From the NCBI GenBank assembly GCA_026390015.1, contig JAPLGS010000099.1, positions 1 through 64,000 of the forward strand: DNA of 64,000 nucleotides. The letters run 5' to 3'. The notes beneath the pieces were generated by a model, which saw only the letters and a list, made by a program, of their open reading frames with translations, did no database searches and had not been told where the DNA came from. The number at the start of each line of letters is the position of its first letter. Position 1 is the stretch's first letter. The DNA is from Chloroflexota bacterium. GTDB lineage: Bacteria; Chloroflexota; Anaerolineae; Anaerolineales; Villigracilaceae. Position numbers and translations under genes: made by a program. Below are positions 47,704 to 58,198 of this stretch, in pieces.

Positions 47704-48822
47704 ATGAAGAAGACACTGACAATCATTCTCGCCCTTTTGACGATGCTGACCGCGTGTCAATCTATCACGCCGACAAGTCCTCCTGCGGCTCCACCCAATC
47801 TGACGTCTGTTCCTGATACTCCAACATCTGCCCCGCTGACAGAAATTCCGCTCGGCGCAGGCTATGGGGTGCGCGGCGCATGGTTTGAATTATATTTTAC
47901 GAATCCACAAAGTCCGCTGGCTTCGCAAAAAACGGGCGGACCCGATGGCCCGCTGGCCGCAGCAATTGATTCCGCGCGATTAAGTGTGGATGTGGCTATA
48001 TACAGTTTGAGTTTAAATAGCATCCGCGATGCGTTACTGCGCGCACATGAGCGCGGGGTACAAGTCCGTATGGTGATGGAAAGTGATAACCTTGATCGCG
48101 CCGATCCGCAAAAGTTGGTGGATGCGGGCATCCCTATTTTGGGAGATCGCCGCGAAGGTCTCATGCACGATAAATTCGTAGTAATTGATAATTCCGAAGT
48201 GTGGACAGGTTCGATGAATTTCACAGATTCGGGCGCTTATGCAGACAATAATAATCTGATGAGAATCCGCTCGGTGAAGATGGCGGAAAATTACACCAAA
48301 GAATTCGAGGAAATGTTCACGGATGATAAATTCGGGACCGATGTGGTCGCCGAAACCCCAAATCCGCGCGTGACGATTGATGGCACACCCATTGATGTTT
48401 ATTTCTCACCTGATGATCACGTACAAGCCGGTTTTTTGGATCTAGTCAACAACGCGCAGGAAAGCATTTACTTTATGGCATTCTCCTTCACTTCCGATTC
48501 AATCGGAGAAGCAGTACGCGCGCGTGCCGCTGATGGCGTGACGGTGGCCGGCGTAATGGAAACCGACCAGGTCAAATCAAACATCGGCACAGAGTTCGAT
48601 GGCTTTAGTCAGGCGGGTTTGGATGTCTATCAGGACGCAAACCCCGGCCTCATGCATCATAAAGTAATGATCATAGACCAAAGCATCGTAATTTTCGGCT
48701 CGTACAACTTCACAAACAGCGCAGAAAACAAAAACGATGAGAATCTTCTCGTCATATACAACAAAGATATCGCTTCGCAGTTTATCGCAGAGTTCCAAAG
48801 GGTGTACGCTCTGACGAGATAA
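47704..48822 (+). CDS. Phospholipase D-like lipoprotein (two HKD motifs)
   Basis: Lipobox TMLTACQ; MHDKFVVIDNSEVWTGSMNFTDSG and MHHKVMIIDQSIVIFGSYNFTNSAE. Confidence 0.93.
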   Translation: MKKTLTIILALLTMLTACQSITPTSPPAAPPNLTSVPDTPTSAPLTEIPLGAGYGVRGAWFELYFTNPQSPLASQKTGGPDGPLAAAIDSARLSVDVAIYSLSLNSIRDALLRAHERGVQVRMVMESDNLDRADPQKLVDAGIPILGDRREGLMHDKFVVIDNSEVWTGSMNFTDSGAYADNNNLMRIRSVKMAENYTKEFEEMFTDDKFGTDVVAETPNPRVTIDGTPIDVYFSPDDHVQAGFLDLVNNAQESIYFMAFSFTSDSIGEAVRARAADGVTVAGVMETDQVKSNIGTEFDGFSQAGLDVYQDANPGLMHHKVMIIDQSIVIFGSYNFTNSAENKNDENLLVIYNKDIASQFIAEFQRVYALTR

Positions 48823-48844
48823 CCCGATTCATCTGATTTTGTCT

Positions 48845-48894
48845 AAAAAAGCGGCTGTTTCCAGAGATCTGCTGGAGATAGCCGTAACTTTTTT
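48845..48894 (+). terminator. Terminator after PLD-like gene
   Basis: AAAAAAGCGGCTGTTTCCAG/CTGGAGATAGCCGTAACTTTTTT imperfect stem with T-tract. Confidence 0.7.
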
Positions 48895-49088
48895 GGTCCC
48901 CGTTCGACTAGTAAGTGTAATGAAAATAAAAAAGAGGCAAAAATAGGACTTTTGGCACCTCCACTATTTTGAGCACACGCGCAGAGAATTTACCAGGATC
49001 AGCATTTTGGGCAGCACCATTAACTCTGGCGGCTAGCAAATCACACTAAGGAGCGAGTAACAGGCCTTGATCTGAATGGTATACTCCA

Positions 49089-49688
49089 ATGAAAGAACAA
49101 ACGATACCAACAATTTTTCAACGGAGAGCCGCTTCCCCTATGTCTAACCTAGATGATGGACATGCTCTTGAAGGCTTGCAAAACCTCGATCAACAAGTCA
49201 TTGGCGCAGTCTACGATCAGTATTTTTCTGAGGTTTATCGCTATGTACTTTACCGGATGGGCGATTCATCGCTAGCTGAAGATGTAGCCAGTGATGTTTT
49301 TGTTCGCCTGCTTGAAGCCTCGCAAAACGGGCGAGGCCCAAAAACGAATCTAAAAGGCTGGTTGATCTCGACCGCTTCTCACATCGTAATGGATAACTTA
49401 CGCCGAAAATACCGAAGACCTGAAGAAGAACTTTCCGATACCATGCCTGACCTCAGCCCAAGTATTGCTTCTGAAATTGATCAGCGCGAACAAAATCAGA
49501 TTATAAACAGTGCGTACGCGCAATTAACCCCTGAGCAACAAAATGTCCTTGCATTGCGTTTTGGACAAGGTTACTCTCTCGAAGAGACAGCTAACCTCCT
49601 GAACAAAAATGTAAACGCAGTCAAGGCTCTCCAATTCCGTGCGCTGGCCGCTCTTCAGCGTGAGGTTGGTGAGGTGAATTATGAATAA
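49089..49688 (+). CDS. ECF-like sigma-70 family RNA polymerase sigma factor
   Basis: YDQYFSEVYRYVLYRMGDSSLAEDVASDVFVRLLE region 2; LTPEQQNVLALRFGQGYSLEETANLLNKNVNAVKALQFRALAAL region 4; start may be 49140. Confidence 0.93.
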   Translation: MKEQTIPTIFQRRAASPMSNLDDGHALEGLQNLDQQVIGAVYDQYFSEVYRYVLYRMGDSSLAEDVASDVFVRLLEASQNGRGPKTNLKGWLISTASHIVMDNLRRKYRRPEEELSDTMPDLSPSIASEIDQREQNQIINSAYAQLTPEQQNVLALRFGQGYSLEETANLLNKNVNAVKALQFRALAALQREVGEVNYE

Positions 49689-50892
49689 ACTATATGATGT
49701 ACTGGAAATTTGTCTGCAAGAACTTGAGCATGGCGTAAGCCTTGAAAATATTCTCGCGCGCTACCCTAAACTTGCGGATGAACTGCGCCCGATCTTAAAG
49801 GCTTCCATTACTTCGCGGATGCGAAGCGTAGCAATATCCTCTCCATCACCCGAAGCCATCCGCCGTGGACGTGCAAAATTGTTACAGCGCGCCTCCGAGA
49901 TGCGAGAAGCGAAAGCCACACCGCGCAGGCGGGTGATCTCGATGTTTCAACGGCTCGCCCTCTCTTTAGGGTTGACGGCCACGTTCCTCTTAAGTGGGAC
50001 CGGTCTGGTCGGTGCATCTGCCAATGCTTTGCCAGGAGAGAATCTGTATCCAGTCAAACGCACATGGGAAGATGTGCGGCTACTATTTATCTTTGATGAT
50101 TCTGCGCGTAATGCGCTTAAAAGTCAGTTCGGGAATGAACGCCTGCAGGAAGTGAACGAATTAATTACAGAAGGCCGCCACGAACTTATTCAATTTGCGG
50201 GCATTTTTATGCAGGTGAACGGAACAAACTACGTCTCAGGCCTGGCAGTACAGGTTCCCGCCAATTTACAGATCCCTGAAAATGGCACGGCGATAATCAT
50301 TACAGGCCGAACCAATGCACAAGGGTTTGTAGAATTAGAATCGATTGAACTACTTCCAGATGGTGTGTTTGTTCCAACAGGTCATTCCGTGGAAGTAGAA
50401 TCAGAGTCAAACTCCAATTCTGCATCAAATACAAATGAAGGCTCAGAGAATAGTTCAAGCTCCGAGTCAGAGAACAGATCGAGCGGGAACACCAACCAAT
50501 TAGAATCTGTGGCGAAACCAGAACATCGTGACAACTTTGAAGTGGAGGGTATTGTCGCATCCATGACGGAGACTACTCTCGTCATCAATGGTTCAACCGT
50601 TTATTTGGATAATGCCACGATCGAGGGCGATCTAAAGACGGGCGCCAAAGTTGAAATTAAAGGGTACTACGAAAGCGGAAAATTTATCGTTACAGAAGTG
50701 AAGGTCTTGAGTTCTGAATCGGGCGGCAATAAAGAAAATTCTGGTTCATCTGACAATTCTTCAGATTCTCATAACAGTAACGATAACGGAAGTGGCGGCA
50801 GTGATAGCAGCGGCGGCGATGACAGCGGTGGCGGCGGACATGATAGCGGCGGCGATGGCAGCGGCGGACACGGCGGCAACACTAATGGTTAA
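49681..50892 (+). CDS. DUF5667/DUF5666-like membrane protein, putative partner/regulator of the sigma factor
   Basis: Overlaps sigma gene; one TM (LALSLGLTATFLLSGTGLVGA); ALPGENLYPVKRTWEDVRL; C-terminal Ser/Gly/Asp/Asn low-complexity tail. Confidence 0.75.
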   Translation: MNKLYDVLEICLQELEHGVSLENILARYPKLADELRPILKASITSRMRSVAISSPSPEAIRRGRAKLLQRASEMREAKATPRRRVISMFQRLALSLGLTATFLLSGTGLVGASANALPGENLYPVKRTWEDVRLLFIFDDSARNALKSQFGNERLQEVNELITEGRHELIQFAGIFMQVNGTNYVSGLAVQVPANLQIPENGTAIIITGRTNAQGFVELESIELLPDGVFVPTGHSVEVESESNSNSASNTNEGSENSSSSESENRSSGNTNQLESVAKPEHRDNFEVEGIVASMTETTLVINGSTVYLDNATIEGDLKTGAKVEIKGYYESGKFIVTEVKVLSSESGGNKENSGSSDNSSDSHNSNDNGSGGSDSSGGDDSGGGGHDSGGDGSGGHGGNTNG

Positions 50893-50930
50893 AAAAACTG
50901 CGAGGCGACCCCTCGCAGTTTTTTTTATTT
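50891..50930 (+). terminator. Intrinsic terminator
   Basis: AAAAAAACTGCGAGGCGACCCCTCGCAGTTTTTTTT. Confidence 0.92.
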
Positions 50931-51038
50931 AACGAAATTTGAAACTCTCTGCAACATACCATTGCCATTTAGGCTAAAATAGATTAAATTAACCTCTAGC
51001 ACGCGCGTTCTATTTCAAGAAATTATGGAGAGAATTTC

Positions 51039-53576
51039 ATGCCAGACTCAAATTTTTATATTGGCCGTTTATTTGACGCAAAGAGTGGAAAAGTTACAAC
51101 CCAAAATATTGAATACAATCCCGCAGATTTAACCACCCACGCCGTTGTCACAGGTATGACAGGCTCAGGCAAAACCGGTTTGTGCGTTGCCTTGTTGGAA
51201 GAAGCCGCGTTACAAAATATACCCGCCATTATCATTGACCCAAAAGGTGACCTGACCAATTTGCTTTTACATTTTCCTGATCTGCTGCCAAAAGATTTCC
51301 AACCGTGGATCGACCCTGAAATGGAACGCCGCACGGGTAAGTCAATGATAGATATTGCGAAAGAAGCTGCCTCCGCATGGGGCACTGGATTAAAAGAATG
51401 GGGCATTGGCAAAGACCGTTTACTTGCTTTACAAAACGCCGCAAAATTTGCGATCTACACCCCAGGCTCAGATTCAGGAATTCCCGTCAGCGTGCTTTCT
51501 TCACTCGCCGCACCTGATCTCGATTGGGCAAGCAATCGCGAAGTCTTGCGCGAACGCATTTCCAGCACCGTCACCGCTTTACTCGGACTGGTCGGCATGA
51601 ATGACATTGACCCGATCCGCTCGCGTGAACACATTTTGCTTTCCAATATTTTCGAATTTCACTGGAGCACAGGCAACAACCTTGACCTGACTGAGTTGAT
51701 CCTGCAAACACAAACTCCACCATTTCAAAATCTCGGCGCTTTTTCTGTCGATACTTTCTTCCCACCCAAAGACCGCATGGAACTCGCGATGATCTTAAAC
51801 AACATCCTCGCCGCGCCCGCCTTTGAAACCTGGCGCGAAGGCGAGTCGCTTGATATTAAATCGCTACTCTTCACAGCAGAAGGCAAGCCGCGTCACAGTA
51901 TTTTTTATCTCGCGCATCTCTCTGACGGCGAGCGCATGTTCTTCGTCACACTGTTACTCTCCGCAGTTGAAACATGGATGCGCACCCAAAGCGGTTCTAC
52001 CTCCTTACGCGCACTGCTTTACATGGATGAAATCTACGGCTACCTGCCACCCACCGCTGTCCCCCCGTCCAAGGGCCCGTTATTACGCATGTTAAAACAA
52101 GCGCGCGCTTTTGGCCTCGGCCTTTTACTCGCCACACAAAATCCAGTCGACATGGACTACAAAGCCCTCTCCAATACAGGCACATGGTTCATCGGAAAAC
52201 TCCAAACCGAACGCGACAAGAATCGTTTGCTTGACGGACTCGAAAGCGCCGCTGGCGGCTTCCCGCGCGCCGAGATGGATAAATTAATTTCATCGCTCGG
52301 AAAACGCGTCTTTGTAATGCATAACGTCCACGAGAAAATGCCCGTCTTAATTCAAACCCGTTGGACGATGAATTTTCTAGCGGGACCCATGACGCGAACA
52401 CAGATCCCTGCCCTCAATCAACTCGTTGGAGCGGGAAAGTTATCAGTGACCAGCGATCAGCCATCAGTTATCAGTAAAACCAAGCTGTCTGTCGAAGCCA
52501 TGCAGCCTATTGCAGTTGCCAGTATCCAGTCACCAGTAACCAATCGTAAATCTGAAATAGTAAATCCAAAATTAGATGGCTCGTTAACAAAGCCCTCCAT
52601 CCCAGCAGGCGTTCGCGAATACTTTCTCCCGCAAAGTTTCAGTCTACCCGAAGCATTTCAATCTGCTCAACGCGACATGCCTTCGCAGGCTATGATCCAG
52701 GGAGTGATCTATCATCCCGTGCTTCTCGCCGCCGCCCAAGTGAGATTACTTGACCGAAAATATGGTGTCGACTCAGAGATCACCAAAACCGCTCTCGTTG
52801 ACTCATTGGATCGACGCGGTATTGTCCGCTGGGATGAATTTTCATACAAAGGTCCTTCGTTGGATAAAGTAAAGAATGAACCTCCTGCCTCTGCGCGCTT
52901 CGGCAGCATAGACTCTCCATTGAACGACTCAAAATTAATGACAGCGCTGCAAAAAGATTTCACTGATTGGCTCTTCCGCAATTCTGAAGTGACTGCGCGC
53001 GCCAACCTCAAACTTAAAGTGTTCGGCGGACCAGACGTCAGCCAGGCAGAATTTATGACGGCTTGCTCCGAAGCAGCCCGGGATGCGCGCGATGCGGAAA
53101 TCGAAAAGAAGACATCCGTCATCGAAAAGAAAATCAAATCTTTGGAAGATAAATTAGGTCGTGAAGAACGTGAGTTGAGTGAAGATCAATCTGACCTGAC
53201 GAATCGCAATATGGAATCAGGCGCGAACCTGCTTGAATTAGGCGCTGGCGTATTAGGTTTTGGGCGTAAGAAGAGTGTCTCGACTCAATTCACAAAACAC
53301 CGTCTCGCGCAAAACGCCAAAGCCGCTGTGGAAGAATCGATTGACAGCATTGCTCAATACAAAAAAGACCTGAATGCATTAGAGCGTGAACGGGATGACA
53401 TGACAACCGAGATCAATAACCGCTGGGGCAGTTTGGTCAACGAGATCAGCGAAGTAAGCATCAAACCCAAGAAGACCGATATTTACGTAAATATTTTTGG
53501 CGTAGCGTGGACTCCTTTTTACCTTGTGCAAGCTGGTGATGAGACAATCGAATTGCCCGCCTTTGGCGCAGAGTAA
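51039..53576 (+). CDS. HerA/DUF87-type ATP-binding protein
   Basis: AVVTGMTGSGKTGLCVALLEEA Walker A; ALLYMDEIYGYLPP Walker B; LLLATQNPVDMDYKALSN; C-terminal coiled coil; repeat-derived insert near residues 467-512. Confidence 0.9.
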   Translation: MPDSNFYIGRLFDAKSGKVTTQNIEYNPADLTTHAVVTGMTGSGKTGLCVALLEEAALQNIPAIIIDPKGDLTNLLLHFPDLLPKDFQPWIDPEMERRTGKSMIDIAKEAASAWGTGLKEWGIGKDRLLALQNAAKFAIYTPGSDSGIPVSVLSSLAAPDLDWASNREVLRERISSTVTALLGLVGMNDIDPIRSREHILLSNIFEFHWSTGNNLDLTELILQTQTPPFQNLGAFSVDTFFPPKDRMELAMILNNILAAPAFETWREGESLDIKSLLFTAEGKPRHSIFYLAHLSDGERMFFVTLLLSAVETWMRTQSGSTSLRALLYMDEIYGYLPPTAVPPSKGPLLRMLKQARAFGLGLLLATQNPVDMDYKALSNTGTWFIGKLQTERDKNRLLDGLESAAGGFPRAEMDKLISSLGKRVFVMHNVHEKMPVLIQTRWTMNFLAGPMTRTQIPALNQLVGAGKLSVTSDQPSVISKTKLSVEAMQPIAVASIQSPVTNRKSEIVNPKLDGSLTKPSIPAGVREYFLPQSFSLPEAFQSAQRDMPSQAMIQGVIYHPVLLAAAQVRLLDRKYGVDSEITKTALVDSLDRRGIVRWDEFSYKGPSLDKVKNEPPASARFGSIDSPLNDSKLMTALQKDFTDWLFRNSEVTARANLKLKVFGGPDVSQAEFMTACSEAARDARDAEIEKKTSVIEKKIKSLEDKLGREERELSEDQSDLTNRNMESGANLLELGAGVLGFGRKKSVSTQFTKHRLAQNAKAAVEESIDSIAQYKKDLNALERERDDMTTEINNRWGSLVNEISEVSIKPKKTDIYVNIFGVAWTPFYLVQAGDETIELPAFGAE
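52439..52574. repeat. Microrepeat-rich in-frame insert in HerA-like ATPase, locus F
   Basis: TTATCAGTGACCAGCGATCAGCCATCAGTTATCAGT and CCAGTATCCAGTCACCAGTAACCAATCGTAAATC. Confidence 0.75.
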
Positions 53577-53582
53577 ACCACG

Positions 53583-54158
53583 ATGAGCATTGCGATTCTG
53601 TTGTTTGCATTAGCATTATGGGGAGTCGTTCATTCGATACTGGCATCCAGCTTTGCAAAAGATATGCTGGGCGGCGCAAGTTTCTATCGGCTGGGATACA
53701 ACATCTTTGCCACGATAAGTTTTGCTCCCATTTTGTATTTGATGAAAACTTTACCCGACGAATTGATATATCAAATCCCCGCGCCGTGGAGCATGTTTAT
53801 GCTGGGCGGACAAATATTCGCCGCGTTGATGTTGTTGACCGCGTTCCTGCAAACGGACTCTTTATCCTTTATGGGCTTGCGGCAATTGTTCGAGACGGAG
53901 AAATCGGGGCAACTGGTTACGCGCGGATTGTATCGAGTCGTGCGGAATCCGCTGTATACATTTGGATTGCTGTTTATCTGGCTCACGTCAACTGGTTCAC
54001 AGAATTCACTCACTGTTTATATCGGCGCGACCCTCTACACTTTGATCGGCGCGTATTTTGAAGAACGAAAACTCCTGCGCGAGTTTGGTGATTCCTATGC
54101 TGAGTATAAAAAGAAAACCCCGATGTTAATTCCGGGGTTGGTGTTTTGGGGAAAATAA
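53583..54158 (+). CDS. Isoprenylcysteine carboxyl methyltransferase-like/NnrU-like membrane methyltransferase
   Basis: Four to five TMs; LVTRGLYRVVRNPLYTFGLLFIW, YFEERKLLREFGDSYAEYKKKTPMLIPG. Confidence 0.88.
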   Translation: MSIAILLFALALWGVVHSILASSFAKDMLGGASFYRLGYNIFATISFAPILYLMKTLPDELIYQIPAPWSMFMLGGQIFAALMLLTAFLQTDSLSFMGLRQLFETEKSGQLVTRGLYRVVRNPLYTFGLLFIWLTSTGSQNSLTVYIGATLYTLIGAYFEERKLLREFGDSYAEYKKKTPMLIPGLVFWGK

Positions 54159-54170
54159 TGACGGTGAACT

Positions 54171-56087
54171 TTACAGATTTTCGATCTGAACAGGTTCTAT
54201 ATTATCGGCAAGCTCAAAGCCAAAAATTTTAGAGTAGAAATATAACTCCGCTTCGAGTGAACGCTTGATATTCTCCGCTTTTCTGAATCCGTGCTGCTCG
54301 CCTTCGAAAAGTAAATAAGCGACTGGCAACTCCTTATCACGCATTGCCTCGAACATCATCTGTGATTGACTCGGCGGGACAACTTTATCTTCATCACCCT
54401 GGAACATGATCAGCGGACAGGATAGATTTTGAATGAAGTTGATCGGGGAGCGATTGAAATACAGATCCTTGCGTTCGGGATACGCCCCGATCAGAGAATC
54501 CATGTAACGAGATTCGAATTTGTGAGTATCCGTTGCGAACACTTCAAGTTCGCTGATTCCATAATAACTTGCGCCTGCCTTGAAGACCTCGTTTTTGAAA
54601 GTGAGGCAGGCCAGCGTAGTGTATCCGCCCGCACTGCCGCCGCGGATGGCGAGCCGTTTGGAGTCGGCTAATCCCTGTTCAACGAGATGCTGCGCGCCGT
54701 TGCAGCAATCGTCCACATCCACAATACCCCAATTGCCGTTGAGCCGCTGACGGTAGGCGCGACCATAACCAGTCGAACCGCCGTAGTTGACATCCAGCAC
54801 CGCGAAGCCGCGACTGGTCCAATATTGCAGACTAAGCCGCAGGACAGTGGTTGTGGAGCCCGTCGGCCCGCCATGACTGATGACTATGAGTGGCGGATGT
54901 TCCCCCTCCAACCCGACATAATCTTTATTCTTCGGCGCGTAATAAATGGCGTGCGCCTGCTTTCCATCAGTTGTTGGAAATGCGATCGGCGTTGCCGTCG
55001 ATAAATAACCTTCATCAACTGTGACTTCGAAGGATTGCTTGATCGATTCCATTTTGCCTGTTGACGTATCCATGCGGATAAGACTGAACGGCTGCGTGGG
55101 AGAACCAGCGCTAAATATCGCGAAACCATCTCCGGCGCGAATGTCAGTGATCGCTGTAAAAGATGTTTCAATATCTGTCAGTTTTTTGGATGAAGTATCC
55201 AGCCAGGCGAGATGCCAGCTGCTATTCTGTGAGTAGCGGCACAAGATTTTTGTGGGCGAGACAAAATCATAAGTGAACATGCCGAAGACCCATTGCGGTT
55301 CGCCGAATTCAGCCTCCATTGGACAGAGCGCTTCGGTCTTGCCGTAGTCGAAGCGATAGAGATTCCACCAGCCTGTGGTTTCGCCGACGAAATGGAGAAC
55401 GCCATTCGGTGACCATTCAGGTTGAAAAACTGATTCGGTAACGGAACCAGCTATCAGATTATGATTATGAAGCGTACCGTCAGCGTTGATATCCGCCAGC
55501 CAGAGTTCGCATCCATCCCACGGCATGTTGGGATGATTCCAAGTGAGATACGCCAGCTTCGATCCATCGGGGCTGAGTCGAGCGGATGAATAAAAATTAT
55601 TACCTTCAACGAGAATTCGTTCATCGCCATTCAAACCTACGCTGACAATTGTATTGACGGCTTCGCCTTCAACAGTGTGATCTTCGCGGATGCAGATAAT
55701 GCGGCCGCGTTGTTTATCGAGAATGAGGTCGGCGTAATAATATCCATCAGCCAGCGTGAGAACTTCGGGCTGGCCGCCAACGGGCTGACGATACAAATGA
55801 TGATCTGTGAAATTTGAAAAATAAATAACGCCATCTTCCACCATGAACGCGCCGCCGCCATATTCGTGGACGGTGGTGCGCGCGTAAAAATCGAGGGGCG
55901 TACATTCGGTGACCGCTCCATCAGCCGTGCGGCGCATGATGACATAACGGCCAGCCTCGCTGGGACGGCTTTCGATCCAATAAATATCCTTGCCGCTCGC
56001 CGCAATCTCAACGAGTGAAATTGTTTTTGCGATGATCAGATCGGCTGTGATGGGGGATTCCCAACTTCCATAGGATGCTTGCTTCAT
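54171..56087 (-). CDS. S9-family (prolyl oligopeptidase/acylaminoacyl-peptidase-like) peptidase
   Basis: Beta-propeller N-terminus; LAIRGGSAGGYTTLACL nucleophile; FQGDEDKVVPPSQSQ; EGEQHGFRKAENI. Confidence 0.94.
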   Translation of the reverse strand: MKQASYGSWESPITADLIIAKTISLVEIAASGKDIYWIESRPSEAGRYVIMRRTADGAVTECTPLDFYARTTVHEYGGGAFMVEDGVIYFSNFTDHHLYRQPVGGQPEVLTLADGYYYADLILDKQRGRIICIREDHTVEGEAVNTIVSVGLNGDERILVEGNNFYSSARLSPDGSKLAYLTWNHPNMPWDGCELWLADINADGTLHNHNLIAGSVTESVFQPEWSPNGVLHFVGETTGWWNLYRFDYGKTEALCPMEAEFGEPQWVFGMFTYDFVSPTKILCRYSQNSSWHLAWLDTSSKKLTDIETSFTAITDIRAGDGFAIFSAGSPTQPFSLIRMDTSTGKMESIKQSFEVTVDEGYLSTATPIAFPTTDGKQAHAIYYAPKNKDYVGLEGEHPPLIVISHGGPTGSTTTVLRLSLQYWTSRGFAVLDVNYGGSTGYGRAYRQRLNGNWGIVDVDDCCNGAQHLVEQGLADSKRLAIRGGSAGGYTTLACLTFKNEVFKAGASYYGISELEVFATDTHKFESRYMDSLIGAYPERKDLYFNRSPINFIQNLSCPLIMFQGDEDKVVPPSQSQMMFEAMRDKELPVAYLLFEGEQHGFRKAENIKRSLEAELYFYSKIFGFELADNIEPVQIENL

Positions 56088-56206
56088 TTGATTGCTCCTG
56101 CTGATAGGATTGAGGTGACTCAAACCTATTATAGCATTTGGAAATGAGGTCATAAAATGTCAATGGCTTTATAATTACGGTCGATCAGTTTCTCACAGGA
56201 GGCACG

Positions 56207-57406
56207 ATGAGCAAAGAAAATGAAGCAGTGATCTTAAGTGCGGCGCGCACGGCCGTTGGAAAATTTCAGGGTGGGCTAAATAGTATGCCGGCAACAAAAC
56301 TCGGCGCGGTAGCGCTCAAATCTGCGGTGGAACGCGCAGGCGTTGACCCGAATGAAATTGAAGAAGTTTTGATGGGCAATGTGATCCAGGCTGGCAATGG
56401 GCAAGCTCCAGCGCGTCAGGCCGCAATTTTTGCAGGACTGCCCGCAACTGTCAGCGCGACTGCAATTAACAAAGTTTGCGGCTCAGGCCTGAAGGCCGCC
56501 ATGCTGTCGGCGCAAGCCATCCGCGCGGGTGATGCCGATCTTTTTGTGGCAGGCGGAATGGAGTCGATGAGTCGCGCGCCATATCTTGTCAACGGGCGTT
56601 CGGGTGAATTAAAGTTTGGAAATCAAACCTTAACTGATGCCCTGCTCAACGACGGCTTGTGGGATCCTTTTGAAAATTGGAGCATGGGCAACGCCGCTGA
56701 ATTTATCGCGGATGAATATGAGGTCACACGCGAGGCAATGGATGAATTCGCGCTTCGCTCTCATCTGAAAGCGGTCGAGGCTCAAGAAGCGGGACGCTTC
56801 AAACTGGAAATTGTCCCCGTCCAAATCCCCGGCCGAAAAGGTGACGTGACCCTCTTCGACACTGACGAAGGTCCGCGCAAAGATACATCACTTGCATCGC
56901 TGGCAAAATTAAAGCCCGCATTCAAAACCGATGGCAAAGTGACACCGGGCAACGCATCTTCGATGAATGATGGCGCGGCAGCGGTTGTGATCTCATCCCG
57001 CGCTTATGCTGAAAAAAATAAACTCAAATCTATGGCGCGCATTGTCGGGTACGCTCAAGCCGCGCTCGAACCTAAATATTTATTTGCCGCACCTGGTTAC
57101 GCAATTCCAAAATTATTAAAGAAAATCAACTGGCAGCTCAGTGACGTTGACCTCTTTGAAGTCAACGAGGCATTTGCCGCGCAAGTCCTCGCCGACGGAT
57201 ATATCCTCGCCGATCAAGGCTGGGATTGGGACAAGGTCAATGTCAACGGCGGCGCAATTGCGCTCGGTCATCCGCTCGGAGCGAGCGGCGCGCGCGTGCT
57301 GACGACTCTCATCTACGCCTTGAAAGACCGCGGACTGAAACGAGGCATCGCGTCCTTATGTCTTGGCGGCGGCGAAGCTGTGGCGATGGCGGTCGAGATC
57401 GAGTAG
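56207..57406 (+). CDS. Acetyl-CoA acetyltransferase (thiolase)
   Basis: [61 protein letters not shown]. Confidence 0.96.
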   Translation: MSKENEAVILSAARTAVGKFQGGLNSMPATKLGAVALKSAVERAGVDPNEIEEVLMGNVIQAGNGQAPARQAAIFAGLPATVSATAINKVCGSGLKAAMLSAQAIRAGDADLFVAGGMESMSRAPYLVNGRSGELKFGNQTLTDALLNDGLWDPFENWSMGNAAEFIADEYEVTREAMDEFALRSHLKAVEAQEAGRFKLEIVPVQIPGRKGDVTLFDTDEGPRKDTSLASLAKLKPAFKTDGKVTPGNASSMNDGAAAVVISSRAYAEKNKLKSMARIVGYAQAALEPKYLFAAPGYAIPKLLKKINWQLSDVDLFEVNEAFAAQVLADGYILADQGWDWDKVNVNGGAIALGHPLGASGARVLTTLIYALKDRGLKRGIASLCLGGGEAVAMAVEIE

Positions 57407-57408
57407 AA

Positions 57409-58170
57409 ATGGATTATTCATCCAAAGCTTCGATTGGATTGTTAAAGCGCATACCGTCAGGAGTATTCCAGATGGGAAGCCGCTTCCACCCGCGTGAAAA
57501 TCCACAGCGATTGGTATCGATGCCTGAGTTTCAGATATCGCATGTGCCGGTCACGGTCAACCAATACGCGGCGTTTATAGATAGCAAAGCGGTCAATGAA
57601 AAACGCTTGTGGAGCGCGGAAGGCTGGGCCTGGCAGAATGTTGAATCAGATGGATGGGGACGCGAAGACAGAAAAATTCCCGAAGGCTGGGAAGCTCAAT
57701 TATTAAAATCGGTGCACCCCGTCACCGGCGTTACAGCTTATGAAGCGGAGGCCTATTGCGCCTGGTTGAGTTCAGTCAAAAATAAAACTGTGCGCCTGCC
57801 CACCGAAGAGGAATGGGAATATGCCGCGCGAGGCGATGACAGACGTCCATTCCCATGGGGCGAAGAATTCAATGCGCAACGTACCAACACAATGGAAGCT
57901 GAAATTTATTCCACAGTAGAAGCCGCCAGTTTGGCGGGAGATATCAGCCCGTTCGGCGTGATGGATATGGGCGGCAATGTTCAACAGTGGACTTCATCCA
58001 CCTATACTCCACTCCCCAAAGAAATAGTGCCGCCCGGTCATTTACGAGTGGCACGCGGCGGCTCGTTCAACGATACCATGTTCGGCGCGCGCTCATCCTA
58101 TCGGCGCCCATATCCGCCGGGTTTCTTTTATCCGTTTCTCGGTTTTCGTATTGTGGTTGGAGTTGTGTAA
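57409..58170 (+). CDS. SUMF1/FGE-sulfatase-domain protein, apparently without the FGE active-site Cys pair
   Basis: PSGVFQMGSRFHPRENPQR, VTAYEAEAYCAWLSS...VRLPTEEEWEYAARG, RVARGGSFNDTMFGARSSYRRPYPPGFFYPFLGFRIV; ATG 57409. Confidence 0.88.
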   Translation: MDYSSKASIGLLKRIPSGVFQMGSRFHPRENPQRLVSMPEFQISHVPVTVNQYAAFIDSKAVNEKRLWSAEGWAWQNVESDGWGREDRKIPEGWEAQLLKSVHPVTGVTAYEAEAYCAWLSSVKNKTVRLPTEEEWEYAARGDDRRPFPWGEEFNAQRTNTMEAEIYSTVEAASLAGDISPFGVMDMGGNVQQWTSSTYTPLPKEIVPPGHLRVARGGSFNDTMFGARSSYRRPYPPGFFYPFLGFRIVVGVV

Positions 58171-58198
58171 GCTGCGTAATTAGATCTGGAGGAAAATC

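Noticed and set aside
50700-50890. Ser/Gly/Asp-rich coding tract as a tandem repeat array or MSCRAMM-type stalk
   Set aside because: Low complexity without a fixed repeat unit; no sortase signal seen
57409-58170. Active formylglycine-generating enzyme
   Set aside because: The Cys pair expected in the FGE C-terminal active-site segment is absent
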